Below are positions 33,071 to 45,202 of a stretch of 64,000 nucleotides of DNA, one piece after another. Made by a program: the position numbers and the translations under genes. The notes under the pieces were generated by a model. That model was not told the DNA's origin. It saw only the letters and a list, made by a program, of their open reading frames with translations, and did no database searches. This DNA comes from Oryzias latipes (Eukaryota > Chordata > Actinopteri > Beloniformes > Adrianichthyidae), in contig NC_019872.2 of assembly GCF_002234675.1 (NCBI RefSeq), positions 14,133,950-14,197,949 on the forward strand. The letters run 5' to 3'. How positions within the stretch are numbered: the first letter of the stretch is position 1; the number at the start of each line of letters is the position of its first letter.

Positions 33071-34319
33071 TTAATCTACTCCCATGAAAATTGCGTTTTG
33101 TGTTTTTAACTTGTTGTTATAGCATTTTCTGATAATAAAGGACATATATTAAAGAAATTAAGCTCAAAATTACATTTCTGAGTGTTTCTTTTTCCAAATC
33201 ATTGTGAATCAGGATGTGGCAGGCAGAGGGCCACTAATTAATTTCACTTACTTAGTGGCCCACCAGCTGCTCACCAGCTGCTTCATCAGCAGAGGGCTGA
33301 TAAAAGCCCTTCCCTCACTGTCGGAGTCTTGAATCAGCCTGAGTTCAGTGTTACTGCTGCTCCAGGTTGGACTGGCTGAGTGCAGCATTAGGCTGCCTAG
33401 CGCGGGCCTTTATTGCTGAGGGTAGCTGGAAAAAAGCTCCTCAGCAATGGTAGTGAGCTCCCTGATGGAAGGATTAGGTATTGATTGGCTGTGTTTTGGC
33501 ACACACCATAACCGGATCACAGGCAGTATTGGCTGCTTGTGCGACTCCTGTCAGTCATCCTCCTAAGCTGCGCGAGCAGGTATTTTCCTGCTGTTTTGTG
33601 CATCTCCATTTTGGATGCTGCTTGCGCGTTGGGGATTCGGTGCATTGGACTTTTGAGCCACCTCATCATGTCTCCTAGACTCGCCAGATGCCACCGGGGT
33701 CTATCGTTTTCCTATAACGGACGGGCATCAGCCGCTACCGGTGTTTGCTGTTGGGTGCAGCCCACAGGCATCAGGACTTTGTGCAGAGTCTGGGAATGCG
33801 CACCACTACAGCTGCAGGAGTGATGACCTATCCATTATTTATGGTGTAATTAGTGTTTTAAGGTGTCTTGTGTTTCCTTTAGCCTAGGTATTTTAATAAC
33901 ATTTTTGTAATAAATATTTGAATATTTTCCTAAAGTACTTGTGTCGGAGAGTCCTGCGCTTGTTTGATTTTTGGTTTTCTGGTGGCGTCACTCGGGAGCA
34001 ACTGGGGAAACCAAAATGCCACAAGGAGCAGAGGAGTTGCAAAAAAGAAGATTGTAGCAGTGAAGTAAGACTTGCTTCCTACTCCGCTCCATTCTGATGC
34101 ACACACTAGTAGATGTCTAGATCCATATCTTTGGCTCAAAACTGAAGAGGTGAATTCATATTGAACAACCGCTGCTCTGCAGAAACTGCCCCAGAAACGT
34201 TTTTTATTTATTTATTGTTATTTATTTTTTTACATTTTGGCCTAAAACTGCATACCAATAATAAAACATTGGGAACACTTTCAGTTTAAAGCAAAAGATA
34301 ATCGGAGTGGGACTTTAAG
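33071..34319 (+). repeat. Copy D of the MITE-like family, split by a solo LTR
   Basis: The left half (33071-33214) has TTTGTGTTTTTAACTTGTTG and ATTTCTGAGTGTTT; the right half (34024-34319) has GAGCAGAGG, CTGCTCTGCAGAAACTG and GATAATCGGAGTGGGACTTT. Removing 33215-34023 and one AGGA restores the family order ATCAGGAGCAG seen in copies A and B. Confidence 0.7.
33215..34023 (+). mobile_element. Solo LTR of an LTR retrotransposon (809 bp)
   Basis: It starts TGTGGCA and ends TGCCACA, a 7-bp inverted repeat with TG...CA ends, and is flanked by AGGA on both sides (33211-33214 and 34024-34027), a 4-bp target duplication. Inside are a TATA-like GATAAAAG (33299-33306) and AATAAA (33909-33914) in the order expected for U3-R-U5 on the plus strand. 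There is no internal gag-pol region, so it is a recombination product. A 4-bp duplication suits Gypsy-type or retroviral-type elements; the family is not assigned. Confidence 0.8.
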
Positions 34320-37300
34320 TGAGAGATATACAAGGGTATATTTTCAATCCAAAGAAATGTATACTGTACAAAATGGTTATATGAATATTATATATATCCC
34401 GCAAATATATTAAACACTTAAAATGGGTGTAAAAAAAATAGCTGCTTATTATCTCTGTTAAATTTTTGCATAGTGCAAAGTCAGTATAGCAAACCTAAAG
34501 CACTTGTTCTGGTTTGAATGTGTGGCCCTGTTTGCTTTGTTAAATCAAGAGTATTTTTATTTTCTAATTCCAGATGTTCACAGCATGCAAAGCTTCCAAG
34601 TCATTTTTCTTTAGCTCACCTCAAAGAGATCAGACAGCATGCTGATGTTCCTTTTTGGCCTCATTTATGCTTTAGAGTGCTTTCTCATAGGGAAGGAGAA
34701 TGACCAGCTGCTCCACTGCCTGTGTCAGGTCAGCCAAAATCCTGCAGTGTGTCATCCCCATGTTAAACGCGAAAGCTCCTGAATGCCTCAAGTGACTTTA
34801 AACCTACTTGTTCATTTAAAATAAAATATAAAATATTCATTAATTTCATCAGGGTCATGGCAGGTTCATATTTTTAAGAATCTTAAAGAATACTATAGCC
34901 AAATTTTTTTTTTTTATTTTGACGTGCCAACAATATTTTTACTGTTTTGTATTAGGTGCATCAATGCAACAATGCTTTTTCAAAACGTATAAAGGGTAAC
35001 ATTCAAATTTATTAGCATTTAAGTAGCAATCTATTAGTACTCAATTCAATCAATCTTGCACATTTAGATAAGTGAGGGCATGAAACGTAACTTGTTATTC
35101 AGGTAGGTTGAGTTAGTCCAACAGCATTTATCAGTATCCCTGTGGTGACACAAGTGTTAGTGTCTTGTACATGACACCATGGAAAATAGAAGACCATAAA
35201 AGCATTCTTTTTACCATGTGTGACCATTGGCTCTCATTATAAATGCTTTATTAGATCTATAAATGTTTTTGGGTGCAGGAGTTAATGTTTTAGGTATTTA
35301 AAAGTTAAAAAAAAGAAGTCTAAATTGTGTTTTTATTTCATTAGGATTTTGTTTTTGCCACATAGCTGTGAGCTAAAATATTTAGCACAAAAGCATGGGA
35401 TCAATAAAATAATTCCTATGTTCAGTTTATTGAGGAAAACAAAATAATCTATTAAAGACTAAAGGACCTTCAAAAAAAATGTTATCAGCATTTTTAATGA
35501 CAACTTGATTATTATTAATATCAATATTATTTTGATTATGTTAAGTTCTTAAAAAATCAAAAGGTTTTTCAGCTGCCAAGTGCTTTTTATTTCAATGTTT
35601 TGATACATTTTAAATCCGTTATTTTTTTAAGTCATTAAAAATGAATAACAAAACAAGTAGTTTTTGATTTAGACGTGCTTTACACCATATAACTAGTTAT
35701 TTTAATTAGCTATTTTAAAGAGGTTTCACTTAATATTTAACTCTTATAAGATTTTGACTTTTGAAACTTTTTGCAAATGTTTTTGTGTTTTTATTGTATT
35801 TTATGTATTTTTTGTATGACACTTCCAAAAATACAAAATATTTTTTTCTTCAAAATTCTTTCCCATATTTTTGCTCGTTTAGATATAATTTCCATTTCAT
35901 CGACATAAATATTTACCCTCTGCATTAACGTTAGCATTCAACCTTTTTGTTCGGCCCAAAGTTTCCAAATCAAATCACTGTACATTTATTCTTAGAATAA
36001 AACCAACAGCCCCTTTGCCTCTTTAGCAGCAAAAATAGCTGAAATTTTAACAACATTTTCCACCTGAAAAAAAGATTGCTTGAAAAAGGAAAACAAGACA
36101 CATCCTCTTTGGAATGACTCACAACAAGGTGGAAAATGTGCTTGCATATCCTAGCTTTGTAATTTTGGTTCATTTGTTAGAAAGGCTTTATCATATGTCT
36201 AGTGACTAAAAAAATAGCTCAATGGCTAACCAAAATGTCTGAAACAGAACCAAACGGTTAAGAATTGTTTGTTCAGTTTTCTTAAACTAAACACAACTTA
36301 ACTTTACAATAAAAAGGAAAAAAACAAAAAGTTTTTTTTTTTTTTGCTTGATCTGTTCACTTTAAAATACAGGAAGTGGTTGCTTCCTGGCAATGCTTAA
36401 CGTCACTTTTTTGCTTCTCATATTGTTACTGCAGTTAGAATGGACGGCTCACAAACCTATTTGCCTTTTTTGTTGATACGGAGCTTCTAAATACTTGAAC
36501 CAAAATTGGAAATCTAAGTTATGTAAAGTGTTTTAAATCTGTAGGTAAGCTGTTGAAATAAGCAGGGTTTTGTTGGAAATTAAGGTTATCATAACTTTCC
36601 TTTACAATTGTTGAAATAAAAAAAATTGAAACTGAACTGTAGAAACCCACTGTATCTTGTTTACAATAGTCTGAAACATCACTAGTTTTTTGCTAATGCT
36701 GAAATCCATCCCAGGGGTAGTTTTACAGCAGTGTTGCAGGTAAATGTCAGTATTAAGAATGAAAAACAGGTCAGACTAGATTGTAATTTCCTGTATGGAC
36801 ACTGGAACATTGTCACATGTGTACAAAGGTTTTATCAGTTCATCATTCAGTTGGGTTTTGTTGATGATTTTTTTCAAGCTTACAAATAGAGATGTTGTTG
36901 ATTTAAATTCAGATTGAGTCTATAAGCCCTCCCCAGTAGATCCATCCATTCTCTAGAAATAGTTTAGGATTCACAGTTTAGCATTGCCGTTTTTCTCCAT
37001 GCCTCCTACACAGTGATATACACAACTGTAAAGTGTAGGCTTGCTGTTAGATTGGCATTTATGTGTGAGGCCGGGTTGCTCTGTTTGCCTTTGTCAGATA
37101 CTAGAGAAAAACAAGCAACAGATGGAAAATGCTTCTAGAAGAACACCAAACTCGCCCTTTAAAAATTGGTCATTGCTTTTTTTATATTACTACTGGACTG
37201 TGAGAAAGTTTACCTTAATTCAAGATAATTGGAATGTTCATATTTTTTACATTTACTACTTTTTACTTTTCTGTAAAAACCTCTTCAGAAACTCTGTTAC

Positions 37301-37432
37301 TCTGCTCCTCAACTCTGGAACTCAGTCCCACCAGACATCTAAAACAATGGTTCCCTTCCTGTCTTTAAGTCAAATCTCTTCACCACACCTGCTTAAAACA
37401 CAGTTTTTTTTAAATACGAATCTAACTAACAT
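34320..37432. other. AT-rich intergenic DNA between b4galt4 and casr
   Basis: No gene recognised. The short ORFs lack codon bias or splice context. Confidence 0.5.
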
Positions 37433-37433
37433 G

Positions 37434-37487
<54 letters not shown>
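37433..37487 (+). repeat. (TAA)n microsatellite
   Basis: About 18 tandem ATA/TAA units. The poly-isoleucine ORFs across it on both strands are artefacts. It lies about 0.7 kb past the casr stop codon; a candidate casr poly-A signal (AATAAA, minus) is at 37846-37851. Confidence 0.95.
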
Positions 37488-38199
37488 GTTATTATTATTA
37501 TTGTTGAAAACCGGTCGCAACACTTCAAACTGTGACAGAACAATAACCCAAGAAACAATTAGTTTGCTGTGATTATCTCTTGCTCTCTAATAATTGTTTC
37601 TGTGTGTACATTTAATATGTTTTTGCTTCACTTTACAAGACCACAGCTCAAAGTACAGCAAAACACTGTAAAGCTTAACCTTTCACTCAGAGGGGGAAAA
37701 AAGTGACTAAACTCAAAGATAAAATGTTTTAACAACATTAAAGGTATTTATTTATTTTTTAATAATCAGTATTTCAAGACTTTATATTTTAAAGGCAAAT
37801 TATCAAAAAGAAACTTTTTTTTACCAACTACATAAATAGTTAAAGTTTATTATATTGAAAGAGTGAGTCAGATGAAAAATCTTCAATTGTGGATAACATT
37901 TACAAAATATGACATGATTTCAATAGATTTTGAGCTTCTTGCAAGTTGAGGCATCTTGACTGTTCTCTCCTTTGATATCCTAGAATTATGAACTAGTTTT
38001 GTGAGGCTGCTGGTATCTTTGTTCCTAATGATGCTCCTCTTGCAGATGCCTGTGCTGGGTTCCTTGTACAATTTTCTGAAGAGCTTGAGTTTCATCGGAG
38101 CAAATGTATTGTCCATTCTCTACGTACACACACACATTTGCACTGATTTGCCAAGACTGAATGAACGTAGCCCAAGTCTGACAAAAACACGTCTTTGTT

Positions 38200-41100
38200 T
38201 TACAACATAGAACTTCTTCTGGATTCCTCAAAGCTCAAGGACAGCATGACAGTTCCACTACCAAAGCTCACCCGTGGCCTATTCATGTCTAAATTTGAGT
38301 CCTCATTAGTTTTGAAGCTCATTGTCAAAGATGGCGTTGAACCTGATGATCCAGACTTTCTCCTTGAAGATGTGTTATGCTTAAGTGTCGCTTTGGCTGC
38401 CACCTTAAAGGCGTGTGCTGCTGTGCTGCAGCGGACTTCCTCTATGGTGTTCCTTGAGGGTTTAAACAGGATGATATAGACCTTGTTGAAGAAGATGCAA
38501 GCCAGCATCCCAAAGCTGGATGCCAGAATAGCAATAACCTCCACGGCAGAAACAAACTTTCCATAGGTACTAAAGTATGCAGGGATAAAAGAGATCCAAA
38601 CAATGAAGAATATGAGCATGCTAAAAGTGATGAACTTTGCTTCTGTGAAGTTTTCTGGTAGTTTGCGTGATTTAAAAGCAAAGAAAAAGCATATGGCTGC
38701 CAAAAGGCAGGTATATCCGATGAGAAATCCAAGACCCATCACAGAACCCTCATTGCATGTGATGAATATGATTTCATCAATGTCATGATTCCTATAGCTG
38801 GAGGGAGGGGCGTTGTAAAGCCACACCACACATATCATGACTTGCACAAATGTGCACAGAAACACAAGAAGAAACTGCAAGTTTAGTCCCCACCATTTAC
38901 GGTGGAGACTTGTAGGAATCTTGGCCTCGAATACTAACAGAACTCTGTTGGTTTTCACAAGGATACATGAAATACAAAGCACAAAACTTATTCCAAAGGC
39001 TGGTTGGCGCAAACGGCATGTCCAGTTCTGTGGCTCTCCTATAAAAACTAGAGAGCTGGAGAAGCAGCAGATGAGTGAGAACAGAAGCACGTAGGACAGC
39101 TCTCGATTTGTAGCCTTTACAATTGGAGTGTTGCGAAATCTAACAAACACCCCCATTACAAAAGCTGTAAAAACAACACCAAGCACAGCAAATATGGTCA
39201 AAGCGATGCCAAATGGTTCAGTCCAGGAGAGAAACTCAATTTCCTTCAGGAAACAGAATGTGTGGTTGCCGTTGGACCATGAGTTATTTGGGCACTTGGT
39301 GCAAACACTGGAATCTGCATTAATTGAAAAAAAAAACAACATTTTTTTTTTAGAAAAATCTGAGTAGTGTGTGAAGCGGATTTGATTATTATTCATTTCA
39401 ATACCTTTATGATTACTGTATTCTCCATCTGAACATTCTGTGCATTCAAAACAACATGTGGGCATGCTGTCGATGATCCCCTTCCTCGTGCCAGGTTCAC
39501 AGTCCTCACTGCAATTAGAGAATGGCACCTGCAGGACATAGTAAGGACAGAAATATACTATCGATGTGAAAATGTTCTCCTGGGGCGGATTCAGTTTGAA
39601 CAACAAGACCACTTTCATTTTGGCAATCCCTAGCAGGCTCTAAAGGAAACAAACTCAGTCTAGCAGGAAATCATCCTTAAAAATACACTCAGACTGGATT
39701 TTTGGGAGCTCTAGAATAAAATAACCAATGTGCAGTGTCATCTCAAGTTTAACATGAACAAAATCCCTTATAATGCTTGTGTAAGCCACAGTCACTAAGA
39801 TGTATGCATCTGGATGGCTAAAAAACTTTCTTTCCTTGGTGGGAATGCCTTTCAAGAAACCTTTCCAAACTGTACAATGGCCATAAAACATTGCAGAAAC
39901 ATTTTTTTCCTAACACAAGTTCACAAACCTCGGAACCATGACCATTCCAGAGAATCTTGCTCTTTTCGATAAAAAGCTTGGCTCCGCGTTTGATGTGAAC
40001 ATTGTAGTATCCTATTTCCTTGAAGACAACAGAGCCATCTTCTGATGATCTGTGCCAGTTTATGATGGTGTAGTTTGCTGCCAGATCTGCATTTTCATCA
40101 AAATGCATCTTTTCCCCCATGTTATTGGTGTAGTTCAAGTGTCTGAGCTGCTTTAACACCTGTGAAAAAAAGCAACACAACGTTAGAATCACTTCAGCAA
40201 ATCCAGTATTTAGAAACTTTAATTCTGCTCCCAATATCTACCTGCCATGCTTCCATCGTCTTGATGTCTGCACAAGAATTGTTAGCAAAAAGTCCTTGTC
40301 CTGGTCTGCAGGTGAGTATGTCATGCAGAGCATGTGCAATTGAATATACTGCCAAATAAGCATTATAGGAGATCCGTAGATGTGTGTAGTCCAAGTAGGG
40401 GGTCTCCACACTGGTGATGTCTTCCTCACCAGTACACAAAGGTCTGAACGTAGTGCTGCCCTTCCCAGTTTCTTGAAGTCTGGGACTGTCTTCCAAATAA
40501 CAGTTAAAAGTTTCTTCCCAAAACTCTCTGACAAATTCATTGTGAGTGTCTTTCTTAGGGTGGACTTGCTGTAAAAACTCTCTAAACCCGGCAATGTGGC
40601 CTGCCTTTAGAGCAAAGCCAATTGTCCCAGCCACAACGTCCAAGTATTCTGGTTTGGCAATGAGGGAGGAGCTTGCCCACGCTTCACTGGCCAGCCATAT
40701 ACGATCTGTAAAATTTCTACTGGCCATTTCTTTAATTAGAGGCTCTACGTCTGGAGCACTGGCAAAGACAACAATGACTTTAGCAGAGGAGTTCTCAATC
40801 CGGTCAGCAAGAGCTTTAATTTCGTGATCCTCAAAATACTGAGAAATAAGTTCATTCAAGTGAATGCAGATGTCTCGTTCCTCTATTTCTTTTTCAAACT
40901 TTTCAATGCCTGGGCGTCCGTAGTCGTCATCTGAAGCCACAGCAATGACCCAGTTCCACTGGAAGTACTCAATGATGTCTGCCATGGCTGTAGCCTGGTG
41001 CTCATCAGTGGGAATGGTTCTCATGAAGGACTTGTATTGATTCTTGTTGCTCAGAAGGCGACTTGAGGAGGCATAGCTGATCTGCATAAGAAAATAGTCA

Positions 41101-41941
41101 AACGTTACATTGCCATGTCATAGATCTATCCATCCATTAATCCATTTTCTTAACCGCTGCATCCCTTTCAGGGTCAAGAAGCTGCCAGGGCCTAACCTGG
41201 CTACAAATGTGCAAAGGCAGTGAACACCCTGGACAGGTCATCAGCCTGTTGCAGGCCCATGTCATAATATGGCATTTCATTTCCGTTGTCTTATATTTCA
41301 CTTCAATTTTTTATTGACACTTTCAGATAATGTGAAAAAAAATTGGAAATGATGGCTGATGTTTTTTTACTGACCTGAGGAATATAAAAAAGACCCAGTA
41401 AGTTTGCAACTGCTGTGGAGACTGTGGATCCAGCAGGACCCACAACTGCAATGGTGGATGGGATGTGATCAGTGCAATTGCAAAACTCGTCTAAATTCAG
41501 AGAGTCGATTTTATTTTGAGCCACAAAACTGAGCGTGGCTTCCAAGGCTTTTGAAACCGTGTTGCAGGTGTCAAATATCCTGTAGCCCAGCGTGATGTTG
41601 GGGAGAAGAATGCTACTGTTGTTAATCTCATCAATTGCAAAGACCATAGCCTGGAGCCAACGAAAACCTCGAAAATTGAACCTGAAAGTAAATATAAATC
41701 AGAAAATAGATAAATTCAACAGATTTTCATTCATTAAAAAACCTTGTGAATCTTACCTGACACACTGTGTGGATTCTGGTCTTGCTGCCAGATCCTGATC
41801 TTTAGATGCAACGCCAAAGTGTATTGGGAATAGACCACCAAGCAAAATATCCCCAGTCATCTGTGCTCTGTGATGGGGCCCATAAGTTGAAATCACAAAG
41901 CTGGATCCCAGCAACGTCAGGTAGTACAGGAAAAGTCTCAT
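38200..41941 (-). CDS. casr: Extracellular calcium-sensing receptor
   Basis: Class C GPCR that senses extracellular Ca2+ at the plasma membrane and controls calcium homeostasis. Six coding exons on the minus strand: 41757-41941, 41375-41681, 40242-41081, 39929-40159, 39405-39528 and 38200-39314, giving 2802 nt (933 residues) with clean phases; the 307, 231 and 124-nt exons match human exon sizes as I recall them. A signal peptide is followed by the Venus-flytrap domain: [31 protein letters not shown] (dimer-forming cysteines) and [11 protein letters not shown] Cys-rich domain ([14 protein letters not shown]) precedes seven transmembrane helices from about [13 protein letters not shown] to [13 protein letters not shown]. 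The tail keeps [18 protein letters not shown] and ends [13 protein letters not shown]; it is short compared with human (1078 residues) but like other teleosts. An acceptor near 42050 suggests an untranslated 5' exon. Confidence 0.96.
41129..41262 (+). repeat. L2-like repeat tail in casr intron
   Basis: TCCATCCATTAATCCATTTT, then CCCTTTCAGGGTCAAGAAG and GTGAACACCCTGGACAGG: the same repeat type as at 19244-19425. It lies between casr exons 2 and 3. Confidence 0.6.
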
Positions 41942-42049
41942 CTTTGTCTTCTTTGACAGGACAGATTTGTTTTCTTTCAGAATTCTCCTCTCCCTTTAAT
42001 CTGTCTGCAGGGCAAATCCATGCTGTTCATTTTTCACCACAAAAAATGT

Positions 42050-45000
42050 CTAAAAAAACAAACAAAATAAGCTTTTGATGGACAACTGGGCTGTACTTTA
42101 AATTTATTAAAAACAGTCACTTATGGTCAAATGATCCATGTGTTAGAGAGTACAAGTGAACAACCTCCTGTCATTCAGTTTTTTACAACAGCCATTGCAC
42201 AAAAATATATTTATCAACATAGAAGGTAAATCCAAATGCTTAAGGTAGTAAAATGCTCAAAGTAGTAAATTGATTAAATCAAGTGACAGAGGTTTATTTT
42301 TATTTTAAAAGGCCACAAACTGATATTGCAATAATGATACTCAGAGGATTACTTACCTGATTTTAGCAGAATCAAGTTTTAATCTGAAATTTGTTTCAAA
42401 AAGCACATTTTTTTCTACTTTTAAGACTATCAGAACAAATGCATTAGAACATGAGTTAAGAGTGCAGTCACACTCTAATGATCCTGCTTCCTGCAAGCTC
42501 ACACCCTCATGATGTGGTCACTGAAGTGCAGTCGCCATGGCGAAAAGTAGCTCTGCATCTGGCTAATACTGCTGGAAAAATGCTGAGGCAGAGCTGTGAT
42601 AATGAAGTGACTACACCTACACACAGTCACTGTGTCCAGCTTTATTGTTGGTCACAAATTAGACAGTGATTCCACTGTCACCAGAGAAAAATAAAGTAGA
42701 CAACATAAAAAAAATACATTTCAACACCCTGTTCCTATACTTAAAAAATTTATCCTACAAAATGCAACATCAAAAATTATTGATACCATAATTAATTCCC
42801 GATGTTTCTTTTTTCAAGAATAAAAATATAAAAATGACTTCTTACTAAGCTTTTTTGCTAAACAAAATCAGCAAAGTATCTCACCACATTAAAATCTGCT
42901 TCCAAGATTGCTCGTACTTCTGCAATGTCCTTCTTTTTGTAGCTTAGAAATCAAAATATAAAACATATAACTCAAATCAAACAGAACTTACCACATGAAT
43001 TCCTGTCAAATATGTTCAGAGCTTCTAATTTGCTGTTTCTCTCTTGAGTTCAGTAAAGTCAGTAGCGCTGCTACCTTCCAAACCTCTTTGTCCAGGTGAA
43101 TCATTGACAGAAAGTAAGGGGGTTTGTCCATTTCCTCTAGTAAATGAAGTTCACTCACAGTTTACTCCCTATGGGTGAACATAATTACAATGTAAACTGC
43201 CCAAGACAAGCTCAGAGGGTTTCTTTGATTTGTGATTCTACACTGTTAGCACACCATTAAAGTACTAGATGTTTTGGTTTTTGTGAATGTTTTACCATCA
43301 ACAACTGACTAGAATGAAAAAAATACTACAATCTAAGCATTTTAAATTCGTACCTGAGTTTATGGGACTTTGTCATTGTTTGTAGTTATGAAAAAGGAAA
43401 ACCTTATTTTTTTAACCAAAAGCCTTTTGAGCAACTGCATGAAAAGCCATCCATCCATCTTCCTCCGCTCATCCCGGACCGAGTCACACGGGCATGAAAA
43501 GTAAAATTTCATAAGAACAGTTTATTCAGCTATGGACTAACACACATTTAAAAAAAAGCATGAATTTAAATCCAGTGTGCTACTGTAAAACTCCACTCTA
43601 AAATGTTCGAAATATCTAAATGCCAGCAAATCTGGAGTAGGATGTGGTGTTATCTGCATTTTCTCAACATTTGGGGTTGTAGGAGCTGCGTGATACCAGG
43701 GACCCCTAGAAGCAGTGGATTGTGATGTCATGTTCCTCAAACAAGCCCTCATGCTTTAATGAGTTGATCTTCATTCTGTTGCCAAGCATTTGTCCCCACT
43801 GTGAACAATTTTACTTTACAGTGTGCTGATTTACAAGCAGCAGAATCCAGCTCTGAGAAGTAACAAAAATCTCACCTAAACTGGTTCTAGGAAACAAAGG
43901 GCCAATGAATCAAATTATGTTTTAATACTTTTATTTTAGCTTTTCTAGGAGGAAGAAGGTTCAAAAGAGACTTTAAAAAAGAAGTAAGCAAAAAACAAAG
44001 ACACCTGTTTCTGTCTTAAGAGTGTATTATGTTGCTGACGGAAATTTAATGCAATGATTGTGTCACATGCGAAAAAATTGTGTGTTTTCTTCACTTCTTT
44101 CTGCTTTTAAAGTCTAGATCTCCCAGCCTCTCATGCCATTGCCAAGTTCAGGTGAATCGTTTTGAGCCTGTCTTCTCCAAAAATGGCACATTAGTTGGAA
44201 AAGTAACATAATGTGCCAAAAATGTGCTGAGAGGACTTCAAAGTGCATATATATTCACATGCGCAGCGGACAGAAACATATCAAAACTATTGCACACGGT
44301 GGAATATTCTGCTGTAACGGTAAGGAGGGTTTTTATATGAAATTTAGGTTTTCACAGATCTGTTGTAGATTTTAAAGATGTTTGACTCTACTAGACATGT
44401 TCCTGTGGACCAAAAAGCTGGGACCCAAAAACATAAACTTGAGAAGATGGGTTATATGGAGATGGAAAAGAAAATGAATCCTCCAATGTTCTTCATCTTT
44501 ATACACTTTGTTTGAAGCAAAGATAAAAAATGAAAGCACAAGTCTCTTTTATGTTTTGCTTTAAATTGCTACATCATAATGCTTTCTTGTTTGATTCTTT
44601 AACTTAGTTATTATTGTTTCAATAATACTTTTGACATTATAGTCTCCAGATGTCAGTTTTTAATGTAAAACTCATCAGTAAGTTTCAATCTTTTTCATAA
44701 AAACAATTTTAAACATTTAGGTTTTGACTTGGAAACTTCTCTCTGTGTTTCCTTGAATTAGTACATTTTTATTTAAACTTGATGCTTTTAAAGATTGTTT
44801 TTATTTTATTCTTTCAAGCTGTCGGGGCAATATACGATTTGAGATTTAAACAAAATCCACTATATCCAGAGTTGCAGTTACTTTATTATATTACATTTTT
44901 TACATTCAGAACACACAGTACATCATCAAATCAAACCACACTTTATTTTAAAGCCCCTTCTCTGGGTAACACAAAGTTCTTAAAAACCAAAAAAAAAAAA

Positions 45001-45170
45001 AGATTAAATGTTTAATGTTTCAAAATAAAGAATACGTTTCTGTTGTTTTCACAACTAAATAGCTTTTAGATCAGCAGTTTTACTTTCTTTCTTGAAAAAA
45101 GGTAAAGTTTGTCCAAAATGGATCATATCATATCTGCTGTGCTTTTGACATGTTTTCTTTTGGATAGTCC
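42050..45170. other. Divergent intergenic region between casr and the transporter gene
   Basis: casr is transcribed leftward and the transporter rightward, so both promoters should lie here. Donor-like signals on the minus strand at about 42357 (CAG/GTAAGT) may end a casr untranslated exon. A short fish repeat piece (CCATCCATCTTCCTCCGC) lies at 43448-43492. No further gene was recognised. Confidence 0.45.
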
Positions 45171-45202
45171 TTGTAACTAAGACAACATTTCTGCATTAAC
45201 AG

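Noticed and set aside
33481-33823. Two ORFs of 65 and 94 codons
   Set aside because: They lie within the non-coding solo LTR and overlap in different frames.
37041-37558. ORFs with poly-isoleucine
   Set aside because: Translations of the (TAA)n microsatellite.
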